From the NCBI GenBank assembly GCA_964530825.1, contig CAZHCA010000016.1:1-64000 (forward strand): 64,000 nucleotides of DNA. Direction: 5' to 3'. The translations under genes were made by a program, and so were the position numbers. Under the pieces are notes generated by a model. That model was not told the origin of the DNA. It did no database searches and worked only from the letters and a program-made list of their open reading frames with translations. Position 1 is the first letter of the stretch; each line of letters starts with the position of its first letter. Below, piece after piece: positions 53,475-62,380 of the stretch. The stretch is from CAZHCA01 sp964530825 (GTDB taxonomy: Bacteria > Bacteroidota > Bacteroidia > Chitinophagales > Saprospiraceae).

Positions 53475-54056
53475 ATGGCACTTGAATTTCACCGCCACCT
53501 GATATTAGCCTCTCGCTCCCCCCGCAGGAAACAACTGCTGGAGGCAATGGGCCTACAGTTTGAAATTCGCAGTACGGATGTAGCGGAAACTTTTCCCCAG
53601 GACATCCCACCCGAACGGGTTGCAGAATTCCTGGCCCGCAAAAAAGCCAATGCCGCCCGCGCTTTCCTGACCGAACGCGATGAAGTTATCCTGACGGCCG
53701 ATAGTGTAGTGCTGCTAGACGATAAGATTTACGAAAAGCCCGAAAACCGGGAAGACGCCCTGCGCATCCTCGGTGAACTTTCCGGTCGGCAACACGCCGT
53801 TATCACCGGCGTATGCCTGCTGGACGCCCGCCAGGTTATATCTTTTTCCGATACTGCCCTTGTACAGTTTAAGCCCCTGCAACAGCACGAGATGGAGTAC
53901 TACGTCGATAAGTTCCAACCTTACGACAAGGCGGGCGCCTACGCCATTCAGGAATGGATTGGACTTTGTAAGGTTTCCCGGTTAGAGGGTACCTACGCCA
54001 ATGTGATGGGCTTGCCAGTGCACCGCATTTACGAAGTACTTCCAGCCTTCAGTTGA
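53475..54056 (+). CDS. maf: Maf-family nucleoside triphosphate pyrophosphatase
   Basis: 193 residues. LASRSPRRKQLLEAMGL at the N-terminus is the Maf signature; ILTADSVVLLDDKIYEKPENREDA contains the catalytic Asp; YDKAGAYAIQEW and the C-terminal GLPVHRIYEVL complete the family pattern. Maf proteins hydrolyse non-canonical or modified nucleotides (dTTP/UTP or m7GTP subgroups) and affect septation. Third gene of the kdsC operon. Confidence 0.92.
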   Translation: MALEFHRHLILASRSPRRKQLLEAMGLQFEIRSTDVAETFPQDIPPERVAEFLARKKANAARAFLTERDEVILTADSVVLLDDKIYEKPENREDALRILGELSGRQHAVITGVCLLDARQVISFSDTALVQFKPLQQHEMEYYVDKFQPYDKAGAYAIQEWIGLCKVSRLEGTYANVMGLPVHRIYEVLPAFS

Positions 54057-54061
54057 TCACA

Positions 54062-55009
54062 TCATAAAGCCCTACGAGGCGAGCTTTCCGTCAGCGGGGG
54101 CTCTCTGGCAACAATATCCTGATCCAGCGCCTCTTGCCGCCCCACTAAGTTGTATCCGCCCAGTATTAGCACCCCAAAAAGCACCGCTGCAAGCACCAGA
54201 ATCGTATTTACTGTACCAGGCGCGGAGAAGGACAACCGGATAATAATTGTTGAAATGACAAAACCGGAGTTGCGAATCAGCTGACTGTAGTTTTCAGTAT
54301 AATTCAGCGAAAGGATGAGGATGAACACATCGAGCAGGATGAGCACTCCAAAGAATTCATTGTAGAAAATATTGTTGATGTTGGAAAGGTCTTCGAGATC
54401 TCCCAGTCCCAGGTTGAATTGCCAGTGCTCTACGATATATTTTCTCAGGCTGTAAATCGACAGGAAAGCCAGAATGGGTATCGCCGCCAAGGCCACTATC
54501 TTCTTATAATTCACAAATTTTTCCAGGTTTTCCGGTTTGGGCAAGTCAGGCCGCATGCGGCGCAGTCGATAAAAAAAATAGATCAGTACAAACAAGATTA
54601 AAATCCCAATCAGGTCTACCGTAAAGTGTACATTTTTTTTCTCCCCAAACCAGTTCTGGACCAGCTCTACTTCGGTGATGTCCTTGAAGATCCGGCGGAT
54701 AACAATCAGGGAAATAATTTCATATTGTTTACCCACCGCTATAGTAAAGGAGCTAGGTAAAAAATAGACTAGCATAAATACCTCGTAAACCAGAATAAAG
54801 GAAAAAGGAGTGTAAATAGCCGAGATGGGATCCCGCAACAGGGCCTCGGCCGAGGCCGGTGGATGAACTATATTGAAGCGAACCAGGTAGATCAATACCA
54901 GGTGGATGGTGAAGCCCAATAAGCTCAGGCGTAAAATGAGTTTTTCAAAAGCGTGCCGGAACTTATTACTAAAAAAAAAGTTGAAAGCCTTCTCCAGGAT
55001 TTTGGGCAT
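54062..55009 (-). CDS. Polytopic inner-membrane protein, unknown function
   Basis: 315 residues with about seven hydrophobic segments (near 25-46, 70-92, 130-148, 170-188, 222-240, 250-264, 270-290), and short charged loops. The first helix is preceded by a basic amphipathic N-terminus. No motif identifies a transporter or enzyme. Its stop lies six bases from the convergent maf stop. A second small membrane gene lies 56 bases upstream on the same strand, so the two may be expressed together. Confidence 0.6.
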   Translation of the reverse strand: MPKILEKAFNFFFSNKFRHAFEKLILRLSLLGFTIHLVLIYLVRFNIVHPPASAEALLRDPISAIYTPFSFILVYEVFMLVYFLPSSFTIAVGKQYEIISLIVIRRIFKDITEVELVQNWFGEKKNVHFTVDLIGILILFVLIYFFYRLRRMRPDLPKPENLEKFVNYKKIVALAAIPILAFLSIYSLRKYIVEHWQFNLGLGDLEDLSNINNIFYNEFFGVLILLDVFILILSLNYTENYSQLIRNSGFVISTIIIRLSFSAPGTVNTILVLAAVLFGVLILGGYNLVGRQEALDQDIVAREPPLTESSPRRAL

Positions 55010-55065
55010 GGTTCTTTTTTATTTTATAGGGATAAACCACCGAATTTGAAAAGGTTCATTTTTAA

Positions 55066-55470
55066 CTACTCCCACTCGCTGTCTAGGATCTCGTTTTTCC
55101 GTTGTTCCAGCTGCTGGTCGCGCAGAAAAGCCCGGATTAAATGGACGAAGCCCAATATTTGGGCCAGAAAGAAAATGACCACGCCCAGCATAAGCATCCA
55201 ACGCCAGAATCGCACGCACTGCATGAGTCCGGGCTGCATCCCGTAGATGCGCTGTTCGTTCAGCATTCCTTCCAGTGCGAACACCGAAATGACAAAAAGA
55301 ATTAACCCCAGTAAGTTCCCTCCCATGTGGAGAAGGGTAAGCCAGTGGTGGCGTCGCTGCTGGCGTAGCTTTACTATCCAGTAAATAGCCAGGACCAGCA
55401 TGAAAATACCTCCTAAGAAGGCCCAGGAAACTTGCAAGGCACTCAGCGACAGAAATTCAACCATTTCCAT
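55066..55470 (-). CDS. Small membrane protein with three or four helices
   Basis: About 134 residues from the ATG at 55470. Membrane segments near 8-33, 43-65 and 85-112, and a charged C-terminal end (LRDQQLEQRKNEILDSEWE). No family recognised. It precedes the polytopic protein gene on the minus strand. A longer start at 55536 would add 22 Cys-rich residues that look non-coding. Confidence 0.5.
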   Translation of the reverse strand: MEMVEFLSLSALQVSWAFLGGIFMLVLAIYWIVKLRQQRRHHWLTLLHMGGNLLGLILFVISVFALEGMLNEQRIYGMQPGLMQCVRFWRWMLMLGVVIFFLAQILGFVHLIRAFLRDQQLEQRKNEILDSEWE

Positions 55471-55605
55471 ACTACAACAACACCGCGACCAGCCTAATGT
55501 TACCCCTTCACCAGAATTAACAAAGATCATCTTCACAAGCTAATTTCCATCAATGAAATAGAAGGAGAAAGTAGGTAAGTTCTTAGTACACTAAAACGCC
55601 GAGTC

Positions 55606-55812
55606 ATGCGAACGATGCTATTTCCGAAGGGTTTTCTGCCCGGCAGTACCTGGTGGCGGGATTTGTTCGACACTATGATGCTGACGATCGGGTTGATCAT
55701 TATCCTGGTATTACTCCTGTCATTTGGCTCCTGGTTACTCGACAAAATCCACTTCGGATTGATGGAGTTGGATTACGAGTTAGGCCTATTCAGGAAATCG
55801 CTCCAGGCTTAG
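55606..55812 (+). CDS. Small single-pass membrane protein
   Basis: 68 residues with one long hydrophobic helix (about 22-46, MMLTIGLIIILVLLLSFGSW) flanked by charged ends. No family recognised. It has its own downstream terminator on the plus strand, which supports it being a real transcription unit. Confidence is limited because of size. Confidence 0.45.
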   Translation: MRTMLFPKGFLPGSTWWRDLFDTMMLTIGLIIILVLLLSFGSWLLDKIHFGLMELDYELGLFRKSLQA

Positions 55813-55866
55813 AACCCTAAATTAATAGGTCAGCAACTATTTGCATCAGCATAAGGATTGCGGATT

Positions 55867-55931
55867 AAAGCGGTGCAAAATGGCGCTTTCTGTTCTAAAC
55901 GAGAAAGCAACTGTTTTGCACCGCTTTTTTT
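55867..55931 (+). terminator. Long hairpin terminator
   Basis: Outer arms AAAGCGGTGCAAAA (55867-55880) and TTTTGCACCGCTTT (55914-55927) are exact complements; an inner stem GCTTTC/GAAAGC lies inside. It ends in seven T residues on the plus strand. The last bases overlap the stop codon of the convergent SIMPL gene. Confidence 0.85.
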
Positions 55932-56610
55932 ATCTCCAGCTGTAGGTAACCTGGATATCGTAGCTGATCAGCATGGGTCGTAGGTCCAAACCTTCGGCCG
56001 GTAATTCAGTGAGCAGTTCGTAGTTCGTATATCCGCCAATACCGTAAGAATTGTCATAAGAGGTAGGCTGCTGGATCGCGATCAGTCCGCCCAATTCCTT
56101 ACCTGAGGCTTTAGCTAAATCTTGAGCCTGTTCCCGGGCGTTTTCCAGCGCCTCGACTCTCAACTCGTCCAAATACTCATCCATATTCGAGTGGCTGAGC
56201 GAACTCACATTGGCATTTGTTACAAACAAATCACCTAGCTTTTCGGCAAAGCGATTGAGTTGCTCGGCATTTTTCAGCCGGACTATATACGTCTTGGAAA
56301 GCAAAAACTCCTGATTGCCGTACTGGCCGTAGGCTCCGTAGCCATTGACATTGTCGAGGATAATTTCACGTTCTTCAATTCCGATCATTGCCGTTGCTTC
56401 CATCAGTTGGCGCTCCAATTGGTCCATGGACACTTTACGGCTCCCGTCTTGGTATTCTTGTAGCGTAACCGTCATGTAGATCTGGTTCGGCACCACCGAT
56501 TTTTGGGCGTAGCCCTGTACAGTTATGGTACTAGGGATAATTTGGGACTGACCAAAAAGCAAGGGGCCACCCAGCAAAACCAATACGAAAGAAAGCAGTC
56601 GAGATTTCAT
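55930..56610 (-). CDS. SIMPL (DUF541) domain protein, exported
   Basis: About 226 residues with a signal peptide (MKSRLLSFVLVLLGGPLLFG). The SIMPL domain shows STITVQGYAQKSVVPNQIYMTVTLQE near the start, a central conserved AKASGKELGG motif after the helix EALENAREQAQDLA, and ends LRPMLISYDIQVTYSW. SIMPL proteins are periplasmic or outer-membrane linked and poorly understood; some bind signalling kinase partners or calcium. The ATG at 56610 was chosen over an upstream one that adds 27 residues before the signal peptide. Confidence 0.85.
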   Translation of the reverse strand: MKSRLLSFVLVLLGGPLLFGQSQIIPSTITVQGYAQKSVVPNQIYMTVTLQEYQDGSRKVSMDQLERQLMEATAMIGIEEREIILDNVNGYGAYGQYGNQEFLLSKTYIVRLKNAEQLNRFAEKLGDLFVTNANVSSLSHSNMDEYLDELRVEALENAREQAQDLAKASGKELGGLIAIQQPTSYDNSYGIGGYTNYELLTELPAEGLDLRPMLISYDIQVTYSWR

Positions 56611-56735
56611 ATCAATGCGTTTTAAGTGACGACATCGGCGCCCGATTGGCACAGAATTTTCCGGCACTATCGGCGGTCCGGATACAAACACCCCGGTTTA
56701 CCTAACCCTACCCTTCTTGGCCCCGGACTTACCCC

Positions 56736-57716
56736 TTAAAGATAAAGCACTTCTTTGACGGCCTTTATGATTTTTTCCGGATTGGGCAAATATTCTTCCA
56801 CGTACGGTGCAGCATATGCCAGCGAAGTATCGGCGGCATTTACCCTAGTAACGGGCGCATCCAGGTAGTCAAAGGCGTATTTTTGAATCTCGTAAGCCAC
56901 CTCAGCAGAAATACCCGCAAAGGGCCAGGATTCATCGACGACTACCAGCCTGTTGGTTTTCTTCACCGACTCGACAATCGTTTGGTGATCGAGCGGCCGG
57001 ATGGTGCGCAGATCGATAACCTCGGCAGAGATATTGTCTTTCGCCAGCTCGTCGGCGGCACTCATTGCTTCGATCATCATCTTATTGAAGGAGACCAGGG
57101 TAACGTCAGTGCCTTCGCGCCGAATGGCCGCCTTACCGATGGGTACCAGATATTCTTCATCGGGCATTTCGCCCTTATAACCATACATAATCTCCGACTC
57201 CATCATACAGATCGGATCATTGTCGCGGATGGCTGATTTGAGTAGCCCTTTCGCGTCGGCGGGATCGATGCAAGAAATCACCTTCAAGCCCGGCACGCTG
57301 CCTAACCAAGCTTCGAAGGTTTGGGAATGCTGCTGCGCCAGTTGGCCGGCCGAACCACTCGGGCCGCGGAAAACAATGGGGCAACTAAACTCCCCCGCTG
57401 ATTGGGAAAGGGTTTTAGCCGCATTGTTGACGATCTGGTCGAAGGCTAACACCGCAAAGTTCCAGGTCATAAATTCTACGATCGGGCGTAGGCCGTTCAT
57501 AGCAGCGCCGACCCCGACGCCGGCAAAACCCAGCTCGGATATAGGGGTATCGATGACGCGTCGGGCACCAAATTCATCCAACATTCCGCGGGTTACCTTA
57601 TAAGCGCCTTCGTACTCGGCTACTTCTTCTCCCATCAGGAATACGAGTTCATCACGGCGCATTTCTTCCGACATGGCCTCGTTCAGCGCATCGCGCAGGG
57701 CTAACTCTTTTGGCAT
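56736..57716 (-). CDS. pdhB: Pyruvate dehydrogenase E1 component, beta subunit
   Basis: Decarboxylates pyruvate (with the alpha subunit and TPP) for acetyl-CoA synthesis. 326 residues. LRDALNEAMSEEM at the start, LMGEEVAEYEGAYKVTRGML with the Glu that activates TPP, RVIDTPISELGFAGVGVGAAM, FRGPSGSAGQLAQQHSQ, and the C-terminal transketolase domain with VVDESWPFAG and VTRVNAADTSLAYA are all typical of E1 beta. pdhA and the E2 gene are not in the neighbourhood, unlike many operons. Confidence 0.93.
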   Translation of the reverse strand: MPKELALRDALNEAMSEEMRRDELVFLMGEEVAEYEGAYKVTRGMLDEFGARRVIDTPISELGFAGVGVGAAMNGLRPIVEFMTWNFAVLAFDQIVNNAAKTLSQSAGEFSCPIVFRGPSGSAGQLAQQHSQTFEAWLGSVPGLKVISCIDPADAKGLLKSAIRDNDPICMMESEIMYGYKGEMPDEEYLVPIGKAAIRREGTDVTLVSFNKMMIEAMSAADELAKDNISAEVIDLRTIRPLDHQTIVESVKKTNRLVVVDESWPFAGISAEVAYEIQKYAFDYLDAPVTRVNAADTSLAYAAPYVEEYLPNPEKIIKAVKEVLYL

Positions 57717-57936
57717 AGTATCTTTTTTTCACTTATTTACCGGAGTCAAAAATAGAAAAAGTGGCTAATTCCCCGATCATTCCAGCCAATTATATCGCAC
57801 CATTAGTACTTGACAAACGACGGCTCGCTTACTTTTTTATATCTTTATATCGGGTAAAGCATTCCGGGGTGAAAGATTTCAAAAACCCGCAAAATAAGGT
57901 GATATGAACCTTCGTTTCCCTAACAAAAAAATCGAC

Positions 57937-58095
57937 ATGCTTAAGAAATCCTTGCGCGTACGTACCATTCTGGGCGTTTTTCTAATAGCTGCTTTGTTTT
58001 CCTCTTGCAACCGCGGCTACGGTTGCCCCACCGATTTTTCGATTGGTTTTGACTGGCTGGCATTCGTCGAGTCACTACTGGCCCCTCTGGGATAG
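57937..58095 (+). CDS. Small lipoprotein
   Basis: About 52 residues: a basic N-terminus MLKKSLRVR, a hydrophobic stretch and lipobox IAALFSSC, with a short mature part of about 28 residues containing a second Cys. No family recognised. The TAG stop is 59 bases before mnmD. The alternative ATG at 57904 adds 11 residues. Small lipoproteins of this kind are common in Bacteroidota. Confidence 0.5.
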   Translation: MLKKSLRVRTILGVFLIAALFSSCNRGYGCPTDFSIGFDWLAFVESLLAPLG

Positions 58096-58154
58096 GTCCA
58101 ACTTTTGGACTATTTCCCGCGTTATAAGTTCGTTCAACAATTAAGTGACGAGCT

Positions 58155-58817
58155 ATGGAAGGAGAAATCTTCACGACCCAGGATGGATCGCATTCCATAT
58201 ATTCACCGCAATTTAATGTAAGTTACCACTCTAAATACGGCGCCCTCCAGGAGTCAAAGCACGTATTTATTCAGGCGGGTTTATATCCGTTCATCTCCGG
58301 CCATTCCGCCATTGATCTGCTGGAAATTGGTTTGGGCTCCGGTTTAAATGCTTTTCTTACGCTGTTGGAAACGGAGCAAAAGAGCTTTTCGGTCCGCTAT
58401 GTCGGTATCGAGAATTTTCCGCTTCCAGTCGACCAGGCCCGGCAGTTAAACTATCCCGAAATAGCTGGTGAAGCGGGACCCGGTCTCTTTTCCCGGCTAC
58501 ACGAAAGTCCTTGGGAGGAACCGGTCGACATAACGCCTCTTTTTCGCCTGCACAAGCGCAAAATGGACTTTGAAGAAGTGATCTATCGCCAATCCTTCGA
58601 CCTGATCTACTATGACGCTTTTGCACCCAATGCACAACCCGAGCTATGGGAATTTCCCATGCTGGAAAGGATGTACCAGGCTTTGCGTTCCGGCGGTGTC
58701 CTCGTCACTTACTGTGCTAAGGGTGCATTCAAGCGGCACCTAAAAGCTATGGGCTTTACGGTCGAAAGCCTGCCCGGTCCGCCGGGCAAACGCGAAATGA
58801 CTAGAGCTTTGAAATGA
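58155..58817 (+). CDS. mnmD: tRNA 5-methylaminomethyl-2-thiouridine(34) methyltransferase MnmD
   Basis: Completes mnm5s2U at the wobble position in tRNAs by SAM-dependent methylation of the aminomethyl group. 220 residues, equivalent to the methyltransferase half of the MnmC fusion. Seen: SPQFNVSYHSKYGALQESKHVF, the SAM loop LLEIGLGSGLNAF, and the family signature YYDAFAPNAQPELWE. The oxidase half is absent, as is normal for this free-standing form (MnmD). Confidence 0.88.
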   Translation: MEGEIFTTQDGSHSIYSPQFNVSYHSKYGALQESKHVFIQAGLYPFISGHSAIDLLEIGLGSGLNAFLTLLETEQKSFSVRYVGIENFPLPVDQARQLNYPEIAGEAGPGLFSRLHESPWEEPVDITPLFRLHKRKMDFEEVIYRQSFDLIYYDAFAPNAQPELWEFPMLERMYQALRSGGVLVTYCAKGAFKRHLKAMGFTVESLPGPPGKREMTRALK

Positions 58818-58818
58818 A

Positions 58819-58849
58819 AACGACCGACTTGATTAGCCGGCCGTTTTTT
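58819..58849 (+). terminator. Intrinsic terminator of mnmD
   Basis: AACGACCGAC and GCCGGCCGTT form an imperfect stem around TTGATTA (two mismatches), followed by six T residues (58844-58849), starting just after the mnmD stop. Confidence 0.6.
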
Positions 58850-58863
58850 CCGCACTTTACTTT

Positions 58864-59421
58864 TTACTCTTCCGCAGTCTTACCTTTTCGCGGCTTAATG
58901 ACATTGATTTTACCATCCTCACCGTATAGCTCGCGAGATTTTCGATTATAAGCCAGGGCCGCTTCTTCGGCCGTCGCAAACATACCAATGTGTACGGATT
59001 TGCGATTGATCGAAATTACAGCTCGATAACGGTTGTTTTCCTTATAGACGCCCGTGTAGCCAACTTTACTACTGGTCTTGCGCTTGCGGCTGGCTACCGA
59101 ACGGGAACGATAAGCCAAATTTTCCAACCGGCAATCCAGCTTATCGCCATTGATGGCCCCTACTAAGGTTTTTCGGTCGTTGCGTTGGTGCGTTAAGAAT
59201 TTTTCGGCGATCAATTTGTGCAAGTAGATGGTCTCGGTCTTGTAGCCGCCATCTGCTTTCTTCCAAGTTTTCTGGAAAACGGCACAGCCGCTCGAATGCT
59301 TACGAAGGTTATTGATAAAATCAACCTTCACCAGATACGGATCGGTGGTCAGGTATTCATATACCTGGTCATCCAATAACACCGTATCGTCGGAGTTTTT
59401 CAACTTGACTTTGTATAACAC
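58864..59421 (-). CDS. Degenerate HNH plus AP2 domain protein
   Basis: 185 residues. Residues about 65-110 resemble an HNH-type homing endonuclease domain: LHKLIAEKFLTHQ..LVGAINGDKLDCRLENLAYRS. However, the family's VNHIDGNKxNN, which carries the catalytic His, reads GAINGDKLDC. Residues about 119-172 are an AP2/ERF-type DNA-binding domain (GYTGVYKENNRYRAVISI..IGMFATAEEAALAYNRKSRELYG). So it is a likely DNA-binding protein derived from a homing endonuclease with its nuclease motif lost. No intron or intein is seen nearby. Role unknown. Confidence 0.75.
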   Translation of the reverse strand: MLYKVKLKNSDDTVLLDDQVYEYLTTDPYLVKVDFINNLRKHSSGCAVFQKTWKKADGGYKTETIYLHKLIAEKFLTHQRNDRKTLVGAINGDKLDCRLENLAYRSRSVASRKRKTSSKVGYTGVYKENNRYRAVISINRKSVHIGMFATAEEAALAYNRKSRELYGEDGKINVIKPRKGKTAEE

Positions 59422-59619
59422 GCTCTCTTTATTTGGTTAATGATTATGACCAAGATGTAAGACTCTGCGCTGCAGAGTAGGATATGTTCCTGAGATGGGC
59501 TTTTGAAGAAATATCCGTGGGGTAATATTCTATTGCAATATATAAAATAATCGGATAATTCTTGTTGGTTATTGTGTATACTGAGGAAAAATATTTGTAT
59601 CCCTCTAATTTACCGGCTA

Positions 59620-60687
59620 ATGGAAGATGCCTTTTCCTTATCGATGATGCAACGATGTTTAGATCTGGCCAGGCTGGGGGCGGGCCGGGTATCACCCAAT
59701 CCCATGGTAGGAGCGGTCATTACGCATGGCCAGCAGATCATCGGGGAAGGTTACCATCGGCAATTCGGCGGATCGCACGCCGAGGTGAACGCCGTAAATA
59801 GCGTGTTACCTAATAACCGCCATCGACTATCCGAATCAACCCTTTACGTTTCCCTGGAGCCCTGTTCGGTATACGGAAAAACGCCCCCTTGTACTGATTT
59901 AATTTTGCACGAACGCATCCCTGAAGTATACATTGCCAGCCTCGACCGTAGTCCGGCGATGGGTGGTAAAAGCGTGAAACACCTGCAGAGAAACGGGGTG
60001 GTAGTACATACTGGTCTATTGCAAAGGGAAGGTGACCGGCTAGCGGCTTTTCGCAATCTCTACGTGGACCGGAAACGGCCCTACGTGATTTTAAAATACG
60101 CCCAATCCCGCGATGGCTTTATGGCTCCTACCAACCGGGCTCCAGTGGCGATTACCAGTCCAGTCACCCAGCGGCTGGTACACCGTTGGCGACACGAAAT
60201 CGATGCCATTCTGGTTGGCAGCGGTACTGCTCTAAACGACGACCCGCAATTGACGAACCGGTTTTACCCGGGCACCTCTCCCCTACGCATCATTTTATCT
60301 CCGGATCAGCCCCTGCCGTCCGACCTTCGCCTTTTTCAGATGCCCCCACCTACCCTGGTGGTGGGTCCGCCTGCCGAAAATGGGCAAAACCACGCTCATG
60401 TTGACTATTTGAGTGTCCCGAAGGGCAATTCTTTTATTCCCCGTTTGATGGAAGCGCTCCACCGGCGCTCCATTGGCATTTTAATGGTAGAAGGAGGTGC
60501 GAATACGATTGCCGCCTTTATTGAAGCTGGTTGTTGGGACGAGGGGCGTGTGCTCACGGGTGCTGTCGACCTTAATGATGGCTTGCCCGTACCACACCTA
60601 CCCGGCACTCCGGAAACCATGCGCTCGGTTGGCCCCGACGTTTACGCTCGTTATTATGCCGCTCACCACCCCGTGCGATTAGCATAA
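59620..60687 (+). CDS. ribD: Bifunctional riboflavin biosynthesis deaminase/reductase
   Basis: Catalyses deamination then reduction of the pyrimidinone intermediate in riboflavin synthesis. About 355 residues from the ATG at 59620. The deaminase domain has HAEVNAV with the catalytic Glu, and PCSVYGKTPPCTDLI for the zinc Cys ligands. The reductase domain has RPYVILKYAQSRDGF, VGSGTALNDDPQLTNR and MVEGGANTIAAFIEAG. The longer frame to 59572 is not conserved. No FMN riboswitch is seen upstream. Confidence 0.93.
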   Translation: MEDAFSLSMMQRCLDLARLGAGRVSPNPMVGAVITHGQQIIGEGYHRQFGGSHAEVNAVNSVLPNNRHRLSESTLYVSLEPCSVYGKTPPCTDLILHERIPEVYIASLDRSPAMGGKSVKHLQRNGVVVHTGLLQREGDRLAAFRNLYVDRKRPYVILKYAQSRDGFMAPTNRAPVAITSPVTQRLVHRWRHEIDAILVGSGTALNDDPQLTNRFYPGTSPLRIILSPDQPLPSDLRLFQMPPPTLVVGPPAENGQNHAHVDYLSVPKGNSFIPRLMEALHRRSIGILMVEGGANTIAAFIEAGCWDEGRVLTGAVDLNDGLPVPHLPGTPETMRSVGPDVYARYYAAHHPVRLA

Positions 60688-60762
60688 AAAGTTAAACTTG
60701 AATTAAAATAAGGTCAGCTCCTCCCAATGCCCGCACATATTTTGTTGTTTTGAATAATTCTG

Positions 60763-61350
60763 ATGAGAAAACAAAGTATCATGAGGTCAGAGCTCCGCTC
60801 TTTACATCATTCGTTTTGGGCCTTGCTCTTTTGTTTAGGCGCCACCCTCACCGGTGAGGCGCAACCGGCGATTCCAGCCAGCCAGACCAACGAGGCAGTT
60901 GAATGGTTGACCCTAGAAGAGGCCTTAGCCCGCAATACCGAAGAGGAGCGCAAAATCCTCCTCGACATTTACAAGCCCCATTGCGTATGGTGCCGCAAAA
61001 TGGATCAGCTCACCTTTAACGACCCGCAGTTATCGGCGATCATCAACCGCTATTTCTACCCGGTCCGGATCAATGCTCACTACAACCAAGATATCGAGTT
61101 CAACGATCGCACCTATACCGCGAAAAAAGACGGCTACCACGAATTAGTGGTCGAACTCATGCGCGGTCGGCTTTCTTTCCCTACGATTGTTTTCATCGAC
61201 GAAGACCTGAACGTCATCCAACCGCTTGCTGGCTTTAAAACGCCCACCGAATTCGAGCGCATTTCCCTCTACTTCGCCGAGGATTTTTACAAGAAAATGC
61301 CCTGGTCTACCTACGAGCGGAAATTTGACCGGATGATCCGAAACGAGTGA
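60763..61350 (+). CDS. Exported thioredoxin-like protein
   Basis: 195 residues with an N-terminal hydrophobic signal (SFWALLFCLGATLTGEA) and a thioredoxin-fold domain. The motif YKPHCVWCRKMDQLTF carries the CxxC redox pair (CVWC), and LSFPTIVFIDEDLNVIQPLAGF supplies the cis-Pro and central strand. The form is that of DUF255/thioredoxin_7-like periplasmic proteins rather than thioredoxin itself. Probable role in periplasmic disulfide reduction; partner unknown. The ATG at 60781 is an equally good start. Confidence 0.78.
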   Translation: MRKQSIMRSELRSLHHSFWALLFCLGATLTGEAQPAIPASQTNEAVEWLTLEEALARNTEEERKILLDIYKPHCVWCRKMDQLTFNDPQLSAIINRYFYPVRINAHYNQDIEFNDRTYTAKKDGYHELVVELMRGRLSFPTIVFIDEDLNVIQPLAGFKTPTEFERISLYFAEDFYKKMPWSTYERKFDRMIRNE

Positions 61351-61443
61351 TAGGCAGACCTTCCGATGCTGGCTGCAAAGACTACGCTACCGCGGCAGGT
61401 GGTAAACATTACTGCTCACCAATGGTTTTTTTAGCAAAACACC

Positions 61444-62355
61444 ATGCGGATTGCCTCACTCCTGCCCAGCGCCACCGAAATCATTTGCGCACTTGGGTTT
61501 GAAAATCAATTGGTAGGGCGTTCCCACGAATGCGACTTCCCTCCTTCTGTAAAGCACTTACCAATACTGACGCGCTCTCGTGTTCCTGATGAGAGTAGTC
61601 GTATCATTGATGAGTTGGTAAAACGGCAATTGCAAAAAGCCCTCTCGATCTATGAAGTCGATCAGGTCCTACTCAAGACATTGAAGCCCGACTTCATCGT
61701 GACCCAGTCCCTCTGCGAAGTCTGTGCAGTCAATTTTTCCCAGGTGCAGGAAACCATACGCCGAGAGTTGTCAGACAGCACCCAAATTATTGATTTACAG
61801 CCAAATCAACTCGACGATCTTTTCGAGGATATTCGGCGTACCGGAGATCGACTGGGGGCTCCGCAACAAGCAGTGGTTGTGATTAATGCTCTCCGGAAAA
61901 GGATGGACCAGATTGGTGCTGCCGCTCAAGCCGAATCTGCAAGGCCACGGGTTGCCTGTATCGAATGGCTTGATCCCCTGATGGATGCGGGCAACTGGAT
62001 CCCGGAATTAGTCGACTGGGCCGGCGGGGTCGACGTCTTTGGTAATAGCGGAAGCCGGTCGCACTACCTTACTTGGGAAGATCTATTACGCGAGGACCCC
62101 GACATTATTATTCTGATGCCCTGTGGCTTTTCCATGTCGCGAACCAAAGAAGAATTGCCGGTCCTCACCCGGCATCCGCAATGGGGTACCCTTGCCGCCG
62201 TACAAAACCAACGGGTCTTCCTAACTGATGGTAATCAGTATTTCAATCGCCCCGGCCCAAGAATAGTCGAGTCGCTGCGCATTCTGGCCGAAATCTTTCA
62301 TCCGGAAAAACTGGCGCCAGAAATGCAAGGCCATGGTTGGCAAATTATAGCGTAA
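61444..62355 (+). CDS. Cobalamin-binding (BtuF-like) protein
   Basis: 303 residues of the periplasmic-binding fold type III, close to cobalamin-binding family proteins: MRIASLLPSATEIICALGFENQLVGRSHECDFP at the N-terminus (residues 1-33), PDFIVTQSLCEVCAVN, WLDPLMDAGNWIPELVDWAGGVDVFG, and DPDIIILMPCGF. There is no signal peptide or lipobox, so it is probably cytoplasmic, as in many uncharacterised members of this family; a true ABC transporter role is thus less likely. No permease or ATPase gene is adjacent. Confidence 0.8.
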   Translation: MRIASLLPSATEIICALGFENQLVGRSHECDFPPSVKHLPILTRSRVPDESSRIIDELVKRQLQKALSIYEVDQVLLKTLKPDFIVTQSLCEVCAVNFSQVQETIRRELSDSTQIIDLQPNQLDDLFEDIRRTGDRLGAPQQAVVVINALRKRMDQIGAAAQAESARPRVACIEWLDPLMDAGNWIPELVDWAGGVDVFGNSGSRSHYLTWEDLLREDPDIIILMPCGFSMSRTKEELPVLTRHPQWGTLAAVQNQRVFLTDGNQYFNRPGPRIVESLRILAEIFHPEKLAPEMQGHGWQIIA

Positions 62356-62380
62356 AAGCTCCACAGCCCTACGGTGCGTC

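Noticed and set aside
59422..59619. Possible FMN riboswitch before ribD
   Set aside because: No FMN aptamer core (GGGGCAGGGTGAAA-like) is present.
61351..61443. Possible cobalamin riboswitch before the BtuF-like gene
   Set aside because: The gap is only 93 bases, too short, and lacks a B12-box.
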